49,286 bases of DNA from an uncultured Oscillospiraceae bacterium (GTDB taxonomy: Bacteria > Bacillota > Clostridia > Oscillospirales > Ruminococcaceae), in contig CAKSEE010000017.1 in the NCBI GenBank assembly GCA_934446455.1, positions 1 through 49,286 of the forward strand. The letters run 5' to 3'. A program made the translations under genes and the position numbers. Shown one piece after another: positions 15,455 through 25,070 of the stretch (positions are counted from its first letter, which is position 1; each line of letters starts with the position of its first letter). The notes beneath the pieces are model-generated. The model was not told the DNA's origin. It worked only from the letters and a program-made list of their open reading frames with translations, and did not search any database.

Positions 15455-16132
15455 ATGTACAAGATACTTATTGCAGACGACGAGGAAAATATCCGCGAGG
15501 TAATAAAGGAGTACGCCGAGTTTGAAGGGCACGAGGTCGACGAGGCGTGCGATGGAATGCAGGCTGTCGAGGCGGCAAAGGCAAAGGACTACGACATTAT
15601 TATAATGGACGTTATGATGCCGCGCCTTGACGGGTACTCCGCCGTAAAGGAGATACGCAAGACAAAGCAGACCCCCGTGCTTATGCTCTCCGCGCGCGGC
15701 GAGGAGTACGACAAGCTGTTCGGGTTTGAAATGGGCGTGGACGATTACGTTGTAAAGCCCTTCTCCCCGAAAGAGGTAATGGCGCGCATAAACGCGATAG
15801 TCAAGCGCAACAGTGCCGCAAATGCTCCTGCGCCCGCCGCGGAAACCGAGAAATTCGAGGGGCTGGAGATAAACTTCACCTCGCGCGACGTTTACATCGA
15901 CGGGAAGAAAGCCAACCTCACCCCCAAGGAGTACGACCTGCTTTTCTTCCTTGTGCGCAACAAGAACATAGCGCTCACGCGAAACAAGCTCCTTGAGGAC
16001 GTGTGGGGCTACGACTTCTATGGCGACGACCGCACAATTGACACGCACATAAAGATGCTGCGCAACAATCTCGGTCCGTACCGCAAGTTTATTGTGACCC
16101 TGCGTGGCCTTGGCTATAAATTCGAGGCGTGA
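15455..16132 (+). CDS. OmpR/PhoB-family response regulator
   Basis: This 225-aa protein has a receiver domain (1-120) with the acidic pair in ILIADDEEN, phosphoacceptor Asp in DIIIMDVMMPRLDG, switch Ser/Thr in VLMLSARGEE and Lys in YVVKPFSPKE. An Ala/Pro linker leads to a winged-helix DNA-binding domain (about 135-225) with LTPKEYDLLFFLV, VWGYDFYGDDRTIDTHI and the wing VTLRGLGYKFEA. The ATG at 15455 follows TAAGGAGTG. It pairs with the histidine kinase whose start overlaps or closely follows the stop. It resembles the WalR/ResD/PhoP branch; the signal is unknown. Confidence 0.93.
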   Translation: MYKILIADDEENIREVIKEYAEFEGHEVDEACDGMQAVEAAKAKDYDIIIMDVMMPRLDGYSAVKEIRKTKQTPVLMLSARGEEYDKLFGFEMGVDDYVVKPFSPKEVMARINAIVKRNSAANAPAPAAETEKFEGLEINFTSRDVYIDGKKANLTPKEYDLLFFLVRNKNIALTRNKLLEDVWGYDFYGDDRTIDTHIKMLRNNLGPYRKFIVTLRGLGYKFEA

Positions 16133-16134
16133 GC

Positions 16135-17616
16135 ATGAGCTTTTTCAAGAGCATTCGCTTTAAGGTGTGGATTCGCTTTGAGTTTATCGTGCTGTCCATG
16201 CTGCTTTTCACTTACATCTTTCTTATAATGATGTTCCCCGCGTTCTACGAATGGATGAAAACCTACGAGATAAGCGAGGCGGTCGTTACTATACGCTCCA
16301 ACTGGACCAACAGTTCGCTTACGCAGGTGATAGACAGGCTTGCAATAGAAAACAAGATGTACATTAAAGTTACCGCTATAGATTACGAGCAGGGCGGAAT
16401 GTACAGCTATGAAAAGAGCGAGCTTGGCGGCAGCGCTTCTCTTGCGATTATTTCAAAGGAGTCCTACATGGACGCGGTGCGCAATTCCGACACGGGCGTT
16501 GTGTACAAGCGCTTTCGCGACGAGCACGAGGATAACAAGGTGCTTATGCTGGCGACCTATGTCGGCGCGGACAAATCACACCCGAGCGGATACATTTTCA
16601 TCTGCAACTACGTTCAGCCTGTCGGCACGACGATGAGCATATTCACGCGGCAGTTCATGTTTGTTGCAATAATACTCATGGTGCTTACTCTCTTTATTTC
16701 CGTGGTGTTCGCTTCAAACATTTCAAGCCCTATCATTCGTATAAACGAGTCGGCAAAGCAGCTTCCGCAGGGGAAGTTTGAGGTGAACATAGACAACGGC
16801 GACTATGCTGAGATAAAGCAGCTTGCGGAAACGCTTGAGTCCGCTTCAAAGGAGATTGCAAAGTCCGACGACCTTCGCCGCGAGCTAATGGCTAATATCT
16901 CGCACGACCTGCGCACGCCGCTTACCATGATAAAGGCTTATGCAGAGATGATTCGCGACCTGTCGGGCGACAACCCGCCCAAGCGCGAGCGGCACCTGCA
17001 GGTAATTATCGAGGAAACCGACAGGCTTACGTCGCTTGTAAACGACATTCTCGACCTGTCGAAGCTTCAGGCGGGCGTTACGGAAATGCATCTTGAAACT
17101 TTCGACCTGTCCGAGCGGCTTTCGGGCGTTATTTCGCGCTTTGACATAATGAAGGAGAAGGACGGCATAATTATCGACCTTCAGGCTGAGGACGGCATAG
17201 TCATCACCGCTGACATAACAAAACTTGAGCAGGTGGTTTACAACCTCATTAACAACGCCGTAACGTACACGGGCGACGACAATACGGTCATAGTGCGGCT
17301 TTTCCGCAAGGGCGACGGAAACGTGCGCTTCGAGGTCACAGACCACGGCGACGGTATTTCCGCTGAGTACCTGCCGTACATATGGGACAGGTACTACAAG
17401 GTAAGCGAGCGCAACAAGACCCACAAACGCGCAAAAATGGGCAGCGGCATAGGGCTGTCTATAGTAAAGAACGTGCTGGAGCAGCACGGCTTCAGGTACG
17501 GCGCGGACAGCGAGGTGGGCAAGGGCAGCACGTTCTGGTTTGAAGCGCCGGAGTATAATTCCGAGGCGCAGACAGCTCAGACAAAGCCGCGCGCAAGGCG
17601 CGCCGAAAAGAAATAA
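16135..17616 (+). CDS. Membrane sensor histidine kinase
   Basis: This 493-aa protein has TM1 at about residues 13-35, an extracellular sensor loop of about 135 residues, TM2 at about 173-195, then a HAMP linker (ISSPIIRINESAKQLPQG). The HisKA domain carries the phosphoacceptor His257 in NISHDLRTPLTMIKAYAE. The HATPase domain has its N box (LEQVVYNLINNAVTY), G1 (TDHGDGI) and G2 (MGSGIGLSIVK). A GTG at 16129 overlapping the regulator stop is an alternative start. The ATG at 16135 has GAGGCG at better spacing and is preferred. It is the cognate kinase of the upstream regulator, and a bidirectional terminator follows. Confidence 0.93.
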   Translation: MSFFKSIRFKVWIRFEFIVLSMLLFTYIFLIMMFPAFYEWMKTYEISEAVVTIRSNWTNSSLTQVIDRLAIENKMYIKVTAIDYEQGGMYSYEKSELGGSASLAIISKESYMDAVRNSDTGVVYKRFRDEHEDNKVLMLATYVGADKSHPSGYIFICNYVQPVGTTMSIFTRQFMFVAIILMVLTLFISVVFASNISSPIIRINESAKQLPQGKFEVNIDNGDYAEIKQLAETLESASKEIAKSDDLRRELMANISHDLRTPLTMIKAYAEMIRDLSGDNPPKRERHLQVIIEETDRLTSLVNDILDLSKLQAGVTEMHLETFDLSERLSGVISRFDIMKEKDGIIIDLQAEDGIVITADITKLEQVVYNLINNAVTYTGDDNTVIVRLFRKGDGNVRFEVTDHGDGISAEYLPYIWDRYYKVSERNKTHKRAKMGSGIGLSIVKNVLEQHGFRYGADSEVGKGSTFWFEAPEYNSEAQTAQTKPRARRAEKK

Positions 17617-17652
17617 AGTTATGGGCTGTCGGATTTGACAGCCCATAACTTT
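17615..17652. terminator. Bidirectional terminator between the kinase gene and alr
   Basis: A 16-bp stem (17615-17630 with 17637-17652) and a six-base loop, with A runs on the left and T runs on the right. It serves both convergent transcripts. Confidence 0.85.
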
Positions 17653-17673
17653 ATTAGCGCTATGTTATGCTTT

Positions 17674-18810
17674 TCAGACGTATCTCAGCACCTCGGTCTT
17701 TTTTCCGTCCTCAATGTAGATACGCGGGACGCGCGTGCCGATGGCGCACAGAAGCTCATAGTTTATCGTGCCGACAATGCCCGCCGCACGTTCAAGCGAA
17801 CAGGGGTCGTCTACCGAATCAGAGTAGATAGTAACGACATCGCCGACTTTAACGTCGGGAATATCCGTAACGTCAACAAGGGTCTGGTCCATACAGATAC
17901 GCCCGCATACAGGCGCATAGCTGCCGTTTATGCCAACGCTCCACTTGCCCGAAAGCCTGCGGTTAAAGCCGTCGGCATAGCCGCAGGAGATAAGCGCGAG
18001 TCTTGTCGGGCGCTCGGCGGTGAAGGTGCGGCCGTAGCTTACGGTAGTTCCGGGTTCAATGTCCTTAAGCTGGCTTACAACGGATTTAAGGCTGAAAATC
18101 GGCTTTATCCCCTCAGGAAACGGCAGGGCGGGGTCGGGCTTGTGACCGTACATAATTATTCCCGCACGCACAAGGTCGCCGGTAAATTCGCCGTGGTAGA
18201 TAATGCCGCCGCTGTTCTGCGAGTGCATTTTAAGCCCGCGTGCGCGGCATATGTCAGAAAAGCGCTTCTGCTGAAGCTCGGTGAATGCAATGTCCTCGGG
18301 CGATAGACTGTCCGCAACCGCAAAGTGGGTGTATCCCGCGCGGCAGTCAAGGCCTTTCTGCGCGAGGATATAGTCCGCTTCCTGCGCAGTGGTAATGCCA
18401 ACGCGGCTCATGCCCGAATCAAATTTGATGTGTACGGGAATTTTCACGCCGCGCTTAAGCGCCTCCTCTGAAAGCTCGTGCGCGTATTCCGTAGTGCCTA
18501 CGGTAAATATATAACCCTTGTCGAGGTTGTCGAAAATCAGCGGAATGTCGCAGTAACCGAAAATAAGTATCTCGCCCTTTATTCCGCCGTTCGTCAGCCC
18601 CTGAGCTTCCCAGAGGTTCGACACGGCAAAATGGTCTATGCCGCACCTGCTGAGCGTCTGCGCGCAGTGGACGTCGCCGTGGCCGTAGGCGTTCGCCTTT
18701 ACAACGGCTATTATCTTCTTGTTCGGTGCGAGCGACTGTATCACCCGGATATTTTCCTTGAGGACGTCGAGGTCTATCTCCGCCCATGTTCTCCAGTAAA
18801 AGTTGTTCAT
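17674..18810 (-). CDS. alr: Alanine racemase
   Basis: This 378-aa PLP enzyme interconverts L- and D-alanine for peptidoglycan. The PLP-binding Lys38 is in VVKANAYGHG and the opposing catalytic Tyr278 in ISCGYADGF. Other landmarks are HIKFDSGMSRVG, THFAVAD, TVSYGRTF and the C-terminal GRICMDQTLVDVTD. The length and fold order are standard. A consensus minus-strand promoter lies at 18942-18970, giving a leader of roughly 125 nt. The ribosome site is CAGGAGAAAGA. The gene stands alone between a terminator and the divergent LCP operon. Confidence 0.96.
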   Translation of the reverse strand: MNNFYWRTWAEIDLDVLKENIRVIQSLAPNKKIIAVVKANAYGHGDVHCAQTLSRCGIDHFAVSNLWEAQGLTNGGIKGEILIFGYCDIPLIFDNLDKGYIFTVGTTEYAHELSEEALKRGVKIPVHIKFDSGMSRVGITTAQEADYILAQKGLDCRAGYTHFAVADSLSPEDIAFTELQQKRFSDICRARGLKMHSQNSGGIIYHGEFTGDLVRAGIIMYGHKPDPALPFPEGIKPIFSLKSVVSQLKDIEPGTTVSYGRTFTAERPTRLALISCGYADGFNRRLSGKWSVGINGSYAPVCGRICMDQTLVDVTDIPDVKVGDVVTIYSDSVDDPCSLERAAGIVGTINYELLCAIGTRVPRIYIEDGKKTEVLRYV

Positions 18811-18861
18811 TGTCTTTCTCCTGTTCGGACAGAAAAATAAGTGGTAATTGCCGCTCTGCCC

Positions 18862-18890
18862 TTGAAATTTTCTGAGATATGTGTTATACT
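18862..18890 (+). promoter_or_regulatory. Sigma-A promoter of the LCP-LUD-manA-ROK-ilvD operon
   Basis: TTGAAA (18862-18867), 17-bp spacer, TATACT (18885-18890). It lies inside the predicted 5' leader of alr, so the two divergent transcripts overlap. Confidence 0.75.
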
Positions 18891-18941
18891 ATATGCTATA
18901 CGGTATGCGGTTATTTCGCATACGCGGCACACTATATATCT

Positions 18942-18970
18942 ATTATAGTACGCTTTTGTATAAATTTCAA
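18942..18970 (-). promoter_or_regulatory. Sigma-A promoter of alr
   Basis: Minus strand: TTGAAA (18970-18965), 17-bp spacer, TATAAT (18947-18942). It lies to the right of the divergent operon promoter, so each transcript starts beyond the other's promoter. Confidence 0.8.
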
Positions 18971-19025
18971 GAGAATTTCTACAGAAAAAACTGCTTTGCG
19001 CATTTTTTTACCGAAAGGATAGCTT

Positions 19026-19916
19026 ATGTCAGTTCGCAGAAAAAGCAATTGGTATATATATTTTATAGCATTCGGGGTAACAATGGCTTTCGTCATAATG
19101 GCGATTATCACATTTAAGGATTACCTTTTTTCAGAGCCCGCCGAGCCTGTGGGCATAACCCGGGCGGGGACGCTTGCGGAGGACTTCACGCCGACTGCGG
19201 AGTACAGCTTCAACATTATGGCAATGCTGTCCGAGCGCGAGCAGGACTCGCCCTCGCTTTTCGTGCTTGCCGCTTATGACGCGGTGGAGAGCAGGGTGAC
19301 GTTTATTCCCGTACCCGGGGGGATATCCATTACATCGCAGGACAGAAACCTTTCAAACGTATATGCCGCGCAGGGCGGCGAGGGCGTTATTGACGTGTTC
19401 AGGGACATAACGGGCGTTGCGTGCGACGGATACGTAAAGCTTGACAGAACCGCTTTCTGCAATCTCGTTACGGCGTTCGGCAATATCAATTATGACGTGC
19501 CGAAAACCATAATGATAAACGACGGCAAGGAAATAGACACCCTGAACGCGGGCGAGCAGCTCCTTTCCGCAGAGCGCACCTACAGGTACATCATGCTTGC
19601 GGAGTTTGACGAGGGCGACAGCTATCGCTTTAGCACAGTCGGCTCGGTGCTGAGCGAGCTTATAAACCAGAATCTGTCCTACACGGACAGCTCGCTCCTT
19701 GATACCTGCACGCAGATACTGCTTTCGCAGGGAGAAAGCGACATCACAACCGAGGAATACTCCGCAAAAAAGGCTGCGCTGCTTAACACCATTACCTATG
19801 GCAGCTCCCCCGCGGAATACTACGTTCCCTATGGCTCCTACGGCGATAACGGTTCGTTTGAGATTTCCGCAAACTCCGTTACCACCATTAAGCAGAAAAC
19901 GGGACAGGATAGCTGA
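19026..19916 (+). CDS. LytR-CpsA-Psr (LCP)-like membrane-anchored protein
   Basis: This 296-aa protein has one N-terminal membrane anchor (residues about 9-30) and an extracytoplasmic domain. The domain order fits LCP proteins, which attach teichoic-acid-like polymers to peptidoglycan. It has a short strand region with VTFIPVPGGISI (in place of the usual SIPRD), LSNVYAAQGGEGVIDVFRDITG, then CDGYVKLDRTAFCNLVTAFGNINYDVP, matching the family's D-Y-x-x-x-d-F-x-x-x-V-x-x-x-G pattern. The conserved Arg-Asp of active LCP enzymes is not evident, so catalytic activity is uncertain. It is the first gene of a five-gene plus-strand operon with its own promoter. Confidence 0.65.
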   Translation: MSVRRKSNWYIYFIAFGVTMAFVIMAIITFKDYLFSEPAEPVGITRAGTLAEDFTPTAEYSFNIMAMLSEREQDSPSLFVLAAYDAVESRVTFIPVPGGISITSQDRNLSNVYAAQGGEGVIDVFRDITGVACDGYVKLDRTAFCNLVTAFGNINYDVPKTIMINDGKEIDTLNAGEQLLSAERTYRYIMLAEFDEGDSYRFSTVGSVLSELINQNLSYTDSSLLDTCTQILLSQGESDITTEEYSAKKAALLNTITYGSSPAEYYVPYGSYGDNGSFEISANSVTTIKQKTGQDS

Positions 19917-19925
19917 GAGGTAAAA

Positions 19926-20543
19926 ATGGACGAAAGAATTGCGAAAACAATGGCGGCTCTCGAAAAGAACCGCATGAAGCCCTATTATGCTGAAAACTGC
20001 GCGCAGATGCGCGACATAGTGCGCTCTCTTATCAGGGACGACGCGCTGATTACGGCGGGCGGCTCAATGACGCTTAAAGATGGCGGCGTTACCGAAATGC
20101 TGATGAACGAGTTCGGCAGCGCATATATCGACCGCTCCGCCGGGAAAACGCGTGCGCAGGTCGAGGAGATATTCCGTAAGGCGTTCACATCAGACACGTT
20201 TCTTTGCAGCACAAATGCGATTACGGAGGACGGCGAGCTTTACAACGTGGACGGCAACGGCAACCGCGTCTCGGCGATGATATACGGGCCGAAGCAGGTG
20301 ATAGTCGTAGCGGGGAAGAACAAGATTGTGCGCGACATGGAGCAGGCAGTCTGTCGTGTGGAAACCGTTGCCGCGCCGAAAAATGCGGCAAGGCTCGGGT
20401 GTGAGACTCCATGCGCAAAAACGGGGAAGTGCGCACACTGCCGCAGCGACGCCCGCATCTGCTGCTCATATGTAAGGCTCGGACAGCAGAGGGTTCAGGA
20501 TCGTATCAAGGTGATAATAGTTGACGAGGAGCTTGGTTATTGA
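19926..20543 (+). CDS. LUD-domain (LutC/YkgG-like) protein
   Basis: This 205-aa protein belongs to the lactate-utilisation (DUF162/LUD) group. The core includes ALITAGGSMTLKDGGV, STNAITEDGELYNVDGNGNRVSAMIYGP and VIVVAGKNKIV. The C-terminal part carries a cysteine cluster (GCETPCAKTGKCAHC, then ICCSYV) followed by QRVQDRIKVIIVDEELGY, a tail common to the stand-alone clostridial members. No lutA/lutB partner genes are in the window, so a classical lactate oxidase complex is not supported. The start ATG lies nine bases after the LCP gene, with GAGAGGT as ribosome site. Confidence 0.85.
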   Translation: MDERIAKTMAALEKNRMKPYYAENCAQMRDIVRSLIRDDALITAGGSMTLKDGGVTEMLMNEFGSAYIDRSAGKTRAQVEEIFRKAFTSDTFLCSTNAITEDGELYNVDGNGNRVSAMIYGPKQVIVVAGKNKIVRDMEQAVCRVETVAAPKNAARLGCETPCAKTGKCAHCRSDARICCSYVRLGQQRVQDRIKVIIVDEELGY

Positions 20544-20583
20544 ACCGCTTTTCGCAAATTCACATAATTTAAGGAGATTCGAC

Positions 20584-21549
20584 ATGAGTGTTCTGAAACT
20601 GAAAGCCCCCTGCAAGGATTACATCTGGGGCGGAAACAGACTGCGCGAGGAGTACGGCAAGACCCTTGACTCCGACAGAATAGCTGAAAGCTGGGAGCTG
20701 TCCTGCCACAAGGACGGGCAGAGCGTAATTGACGGCGGTGAGTTTGGCGGCAAGACCCTTTCGGAGTACATAGAAGCAAAGGGCAGGGGCGTTCTCGGCA
20801 CTAACTGCGCGCGCTTTGAGTATTTTCCCGTGCTTATAAAGCTTATCGACGCTAAGGACAACCTTTCCGTGCAGGTTCACCCCTCAAACGAGTACGCGCT
20901 GCGCGTTGAGGGAGAGTACGGCAAGACAGAGATGTGGTATATCGTTGACTGCGACGAGGGCGCGGAGCTTCTCTACGGCTTCAAGCACGAGATAAGCAAG
21001 GAAGAGTTTGCGCAGCGCATTGCAGACAACACGCTGCTTGAAGTCACAAATAACGTGCCCGTTCATAAGGGCGACGTGTTCTTTATCGAGAGCGGCACGC
21101 TCCACGCGATAGGCAAGGGTATTCTTATCGCGGAGATACAGCAGAACTCCAACACTACATACCGCATATACGACTACGGCAGGGTAGGCAAGGACGGCAA
21201 GCCGCGCGAGCTTCACGTTGAAAAGGCGAAAGATGTAACGAAGCTTGAGCCGCCGAAGTACCCGACCACCGCGCAGGGCGCGCCGCAGAAGATAGCGGGC
21301 GGAGAAATGACATTGCTGCGCTCATGCGAATACTTTAACGTAAACAGGCTTGCTCTCGACGGCAAGGCGGAGCTCTGTGCGGACGAAAAGAGCTTCAAGT
21401 CGCTGCTGGTGCTTGACGGCAAGGCAGACCTTTCAAGCGCCGACGGCATTATGCCCCTTAAAAAGGGCAACAGCGTGTTTGTTGACGCAGGCACGGGCAG
21501 CCTTACCGTAAGCGGCAGGGCAGACATAATAATTACCGACATCGTGTGA
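20584..21549 (+). CDS. manA: Mannose-6-phosphate isomerase, class I
   Basis: This 321-aa zinc enzyme interconverts mannose 6-phosphate and fructose 6-phosphate. Zinc-binding features are SVQVHPSNEYA (His), YGKTEMWYIVDC (Glu) and ESGTLHAIGKG (His). The opening PCKDYIWGGNRL and the segment EIQQNSNTTYRIYDYGR are diagnostic of the short Firmicutes form. The frame is open upstream to 20521, overlapping the LUD gene. The ATG at 20584 with AAGGAGATTCG is the start. It is probably co-transcribed with the LUD protein and the ROK kinase, giving a small hexose-phosphate module. Confidence 0.94.
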   Translation: MSVLKLKAPCKDYIWGGNRLREEYGKTLDSDRIAESWELSCHKDGQSVIDGGEFGGKTLSEYIEAKGRGVLGTNCARFEYFPVLIKLIDAKDNLSVQVHPSNEYALRVEGEYGKTEMWYIVDCDEGAELLYGFKHEISKEEFAQRIADNTLLEVTNNVPVHKGDVFFIESGTLHAIGKGILIAEIQQNSNTTYRIYDYGRVGKDGKPRELHVEKAKDVTKLEPPKYPTTAQGAPQKIAGGEMTLLRSCEYFNVNRLALDGKAELCADEKSFKSLLVLDGKADLSSADGIMPLKKGNSVFVDAGTGSLTVSGRADIIITDIV

Positions 21550-21585
21550 CAGAGTGTACGCGTATTCCGTGAAAGGGAGGCATAA

Positions 21586-22545
21586 ATGGCGTATTACATA
21601 GGCATAGACATCGGCGGAACAAATATCGCCTGCGGTATTGCAGACAACGAATGCAGGATAATAGCGCGCTCAAAGGTGAAGACCCATGCGCCGCGCCCCT
21701 ACGAGGAGATTCTTGAGGATATAAAGCAGTCTGTAAGGCTTGCGTGCGGGGAGGCGGGCATAGCGCCCTCTGAAGCGTACAGCATAGGCATAGGCTGTCC
21801 GGGCATATGCAACCAGGAAAGCGGGTGCGTTGAGTATTCCAACAACCTAGGCTTTGTCAACGTGCCGCTGCGCCATGATATCGAAAAGGAGTTCGGGCTG
21901 CCCGTATTTCTTGACAACGACGCCAATGCCGCGGCTTTCGGAGAATACTGCGCGGGGGCGGCAAAGGGCGCTGTAAACGCCGTTGTGATAACGCTCGGCA
22001 CAGGAGTAGGCTCGGGAATCATAGTTGACGGAAAGATATACAGCGGCTCCAACTTCGCGGGAGGAGAGATAGGGCATACGGTAATCGTTGCGGACGGACT
22101 GCCCTGCACCTGCGGCAGGCGCGGGTGCTTTGAGGCGTATTCTTCCGCCACGGGTCTTGTCAGGATGACCGCAGAGGCCGCGGAGCTGAACCCCTCGTCG
22201 CTTGTCGCAGAGATAATACGTGTTGACGGCAGGGTAAGCGCACGCACTGCGTATATCGCCATGAAGCAGGGCGACCCCACGGGACAGGCTGTCACGGAGA
22301 GGTATGTAAAGTACCTTGCGTGCGGCATTGCGAACACTATAAACATATTCCAGCCCGATATACTCTGCATAGGCGGCGGCGTATGCAACGAGGGCGATAT
22401 TCTGCTTGAACCGCTTAAAAGGGCGGTCGCAGAACAGATATACTCCAAAAACAGCGCTAAGAACACCGAAATAGTCATCTGCTCGCTTGGAAACGACGCG
22501 GGTGTGATAGGCGCGGCAATGCTCTACAGAAGCGCTCAGAAATAA
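21586..22545 (+). CDS. ROK-family glucokinase
   Basis: This 319-aa sugar kinase has the ATP-binding motif [13 protein letters not shown] at the start, catalytic Asp in [14 protein letters not shown] and phosphate-binding [11 protein letters not shown]. It also has the ROK zinc motif: His in GGEIGHTVI and Cys residues in [12 protein letters not shown]. The length fits GlcK. It phosphorylates glucose or a related hexose, feeding glycolysis and, together with ManA, hexose-6-phosphate pools. The ATG follows AAAGGGAGGC. It lies between manA and ilvD in the same direction with short gaps. Confidence 0.92.
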   Translation: MAYYIGIDIGGTNIACGIADNECRIIARSKVKTHAPRPYEEILEDIKQSVRLACGEAGIAPSEAYSIGIGCPGICNQESGCVEYSNNLGFVNVPLRHDIEKEFGLPVFLDNDANAAAFGEYCAGAAKGAVNAVVITLGTGVGSGIIVDGKIYSGSNFAGGEIGHTVIVADGLPCTCGRRGCFEAYSSATGLVRMTAEAAELNPSSLVAEIIRVDGRVSARTAYIAMKQGDPTGQAVTERYVKYLACGIANTINIFQPDILCIGGGVCNEGDILLEPLKRAVAEQIYSKNSAKNTEIVICSLGNDAGVIGAAMLYRSAQK

Positions 22546-22573
22546 GCCGAAAGGCAGAGAAAGGAACAGGAAA

Positions 22574-24229
22574 ATGAGAAGTGACCTTATTAAAGCAGGC
22601 GTTGAGAAAACGCCTCACAGAGCGGTGCTGAAGTCGCTGGGCGTTATCGACAGCGAGATGAACAAGCCCTTTATCGCGGTTGTGTGCGCGGCTTCGGACT
22701 ATGTGCCCGGCCACCAGCACCTGCACGAGATTTCCCGCTACGTAAAGGACGGCATAAGAAATGCGGGCGGCGTACCGTTCGAGTTCTTCACCATCGGTGT
22801 TTGCGACGGCCTTGCAATGAATCACAAGGGCATGAGATACTCCCTCGCTTCCCGCGAGCTTATTGCGGACAGCATTGAGGTTATGCTTACCGCGCACCCG
22901 CTCGACGGCGTGGTGTTTATCCCCAACTGCGATAAGATAGTGCCGGGCATGGTAATGGCTGCGGCAAGAATGAACCTGCCGTCCATTTTCGTAAGCGGCG
23001 GTCCTATGAACCCCGGGTGCGTTCAGGGCAAGCGCGTGGGCTATTCGGAGATTTACGAGGCGATAGGACAGTACACCAACGGCGAGATTGGCGACGACGT
23101 TATAAAGGATTATGAGAACAACGCCTGCCCTACCTGCGGCTCATGTTCGGGAATGTACACCGCAAACTCCATGAACTGCCTAACCGAGGCTATAGGTCTT
23201 GCGCTGCCCACGGCGGGTACGGAGCCTGCCGTTAATTCCGCGCGCCGCCGCCTTGCAAAGGAAACGGGCGAGAGAATAGTCGAGCTTGTAAAGGAGGATA
23301 TCCGCCCCTCGCAGATACTTACAAAGCGCAACATGGAAAACGCTCTTGCAACGGATATGGCGATAGGCGCTTCTTCCAATACGGTTCTTCACCTGCTTGC
23401 GATAGCGCACGAGGCTAAGGCGGACATCACGCTTGACGATATTGACGCCATGAGCAGAAAGACTCCGCAGCTTGCGAAACTCAACCCTGCTTCAAGCATA
23501 TTCATCACTGACCTCAACGCAGTAGGCGGTATCCAGACGGTAATCCGCGAGCTGTCAAAGGGCGGGCACATCAACACCGACGTTCTTACCGTTTCGGGGA
23601 CTCAGGCTGACCGTATTGCAGCCGCGCGCGACGCCGACGGAGAAATAGTCCATAAGATTGAAACGCCCGTAAGGAAGGACGGCGGCATTGCGATACTCAG
23701 CGGCAACCTTGCCGTAAACGGCTCTGTAGTAAAGCAGGGTGCAGTCAAGCCTGAGATGATGGACTTTACGGGCACTGCGCGCGTATTCGACGGCGAGCAG
23801 GACGCATGCGACGCTATTCTCGGCGGCAGCATAAAGGCGGGCGATGTTGTTGTTATCCGCTATGAGGGTCCCAAGGGCGGTCCCGGTATGCCCGAAATGC
23901 TTGCGCCTACCGCGGCAATCGTCGGCAAGGGTCTTGACGGAAGCGTAGCGCTCATAACCGACGGGCGCTTCAGCGGCGCATCGAGAGGCGCGGCGGTAGG
24001 TCATGTATCCCCCGAGGCTGCGGAGGGCGGTCTTATCGCGTTTGTTGAGGACGGCGACAAAATCCACATAGATATCCCGAACAGAAGCATTGAGCTGCTT
24101 GTTCCCGAGGACGTTATCGCCGAGCGCCGCAAGAAGGGAATCAAGGCGCCCAGAGAGTTCGGCGGCTACCTCAAGCGCTATGCTAAGATGGTAACGTCTG
24201 CAAACACAGGCGCAGTTTTTGAGGACTAA
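22574..24229 (+). CDS. ilvD: Dihydroxy-acid dehydratase
   Basis: This 551-aa iron-sulfur enzyme of branched-chain amino-acid synthesis dehydrates 2,3-dihydroxy-3-methylbutanoate to the 2-keto acid. Cluster cysteines are seen in [12 protein letters not shown] (Cys119) and [18 protein letters not shown] (Cys191 region). Other signatures are [17 protein letters not shown] near residue 440 and [21 protein letters not shown]. The length is normal. It is the last gene of the LCP-LUD-manA-ROK operon and ends at a terminator. No other ilv genes are in the window, so its pathway partners lie elsewhere. Confidence 0.96.
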   Translation: MRSDLIKAGVEKTPHRAVLKSLGVIDSEMNKPFIAVVCAASDYVPGHQHLHEISRYVKDGIRNAGGVPFEFFTIGVCDGLAMNHKGMRYSLASRELIADSIEVMLTAHPLDGVVFIPNCDKIVPGMVMAAARMNLPSIFVSGGPMNPGCVQGKRVGYSEIYEAIGQYTNGEIGDDVIKDYENNACPTCGSCSGMYTANSMNCLTEAIGLALPTAGTEPAVNSARRRLAKETGERIVELVKEDIRPSQILTKRNMENALATDMAIGASSNTVLHLLAIAHEAKADITLDDIDAMSRKTPQLAKLNPASSIFITDLNAVGGIQTVIRELSKGGHINTDVLTVSGTQADRIAAARDADGEIVHKIETPVRKDGGIAILSGNLAVNGSVVKQGAVKPEMMDFTGTARVFDGEQDACDAILGGSIKAGDVVVIRYEGPKGGPGMPEMLAPTAAIVGKGLDGSVALITDGRFSGASRGAAVGHVSPEAAEGGLIAFVEDGDKIHIDIPNRSIELLVPEDVIAERRKKGIKAPREFGGYLKRYAKMVTSANTGAVFED

Positions 24230-24242
24230 ATCGGACACATTG

Positions 24243-24269
24243 AATCCCCGCTGTTCTTCGGCGGGGATT
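24243..24269 (+). terminator. Terminator after ilvD
   Basis: A 9-bp AATCCCCGC/GCGGGGATT stem with a nine-base loop, running into TTTTAATTGT. Confidence 0.75.
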
Positions 24270-24347
24270 TTAATTGTCTGTGTGAATATTACGCGGATTT
24301 TTCGGGACAGGCGGCATTTTTCGGCAGCAGCGGCAATAGAATAAAGC

Positions 24348-24923
24348 ATGATAGAAATGACTTTCGGGAGGACGGTGCTGCGGCTGGACTTCTCATTCTT
24401 TGCGGCTGCGGCGTTCTTCCTTATGTTCGGCAAGGCAAGGCTATGCGCGCTTGCGTTCGCGTTCTGCACCGTGCACGAACTGTCGCACCTTATGGTTATG
24501 GCACTTTGCGGGGTAGAGGTGCAGTCGGTAACATTCTGCGGTGCGGGTATAGGCATAGCGGCGCGTGAGGCGGAGCGTGAACGCCTGTCTGTGCAGGCGG
24601 CTGTCCTTGCAGCAGGCAGCGCTGCAAATATACTGCTTGCGGCGGCGCTTTTTTTGCTTGAATGCCGCGAGCCTGCCGCGCTTTGTCTTATAACGGGCGC
24701 TATAAATCTTCTTCCTGCGGGCGCGCTTGACGGCGCACGGCTGCTAAGGCTTGCAGTGCTTAAATGCGCTGCCCCTGAACGTGTAGACGGGATTTGTCGG
24801 GCAATCGGCATAATAACGCTTGCAGTGTGCGCAGGTTCTCTCGCGGCATTTTCGGGCAGACTTGGAATATGGGCAGTGGGCGCGGCAGCGTATTTTCTGC
24901 TGATAAATGTGATCAAGCCGTGA
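24348..24923 (+). CDS. M50 site-2 protease, SpoIVFB-like
   Basis: This 191-aa polytopic membrane protein is made almost entirely of hydrophobic helices. The zinc-binding HExxH motif is present as VHELSHLMVM (about residues 42-51). The distal NPDG-like motif appears as LLPAGALDGARLL (about 120-132), whose Asp provides the third ligand in site-2 proteases. The size and motif spacing resemble the sporulation protease SpoIVFB and its short clostridial relatives, but without the C-terminal CBS domain. The start at 24348 lacks a strong ribosome site; the Met three codons on is an alternative. A sporulation role is inferred only. Confidence 0.75.
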   Translation: MIEMTFGRTVLRLDFSFFAAAAFFLMFGKARLCALAFAFCTVHELSHLMVMALCGVEVQSVTFCGAGIGIAAREAERERLSVQAAVLAAGSAANILLAAALFLLECREPAALCLITGAINLLPAGALDGARLLRLAVLKCAAPERVDGICRAIGIITLAVCAGSLAAFSGRLGIWAVGAAAYFLLINVIKP

Positions 24924-24987
24924 GCAGGGAAATTATACAAAAAAGCCGAGGACAAACTGTAATAACTTACAAAGTTTTGACGTGCGC

Positions 24988-25016
24988 TTGACAATATGTT
25001 GGCTATAAGGTATAAT
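24988..25016 (+). promoter_or_regulatory. Sigma-A promoter of the AIM24-family gene
   Basis: TTGACA (24988-24993), 17-bp spacer, TATAAT (25011-25016), both perfect consensus. High basal expression is expected. Confidence 0.9.
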
Positions 25017-25070
25017 AAAATAAACCGTATAGGTTTCTGTATTGGTTAATAATTGTATGGAGGGTATTTC

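Noticed and set aside
23555..24994. 479-codon minus-strand frame across ilvD and the M50 protease gene
   Set aside because: It spans two well-supported genes and a terminator on the opposite strand, and its Ser/Ala/Arg-rich composition is that of a mirror frame.
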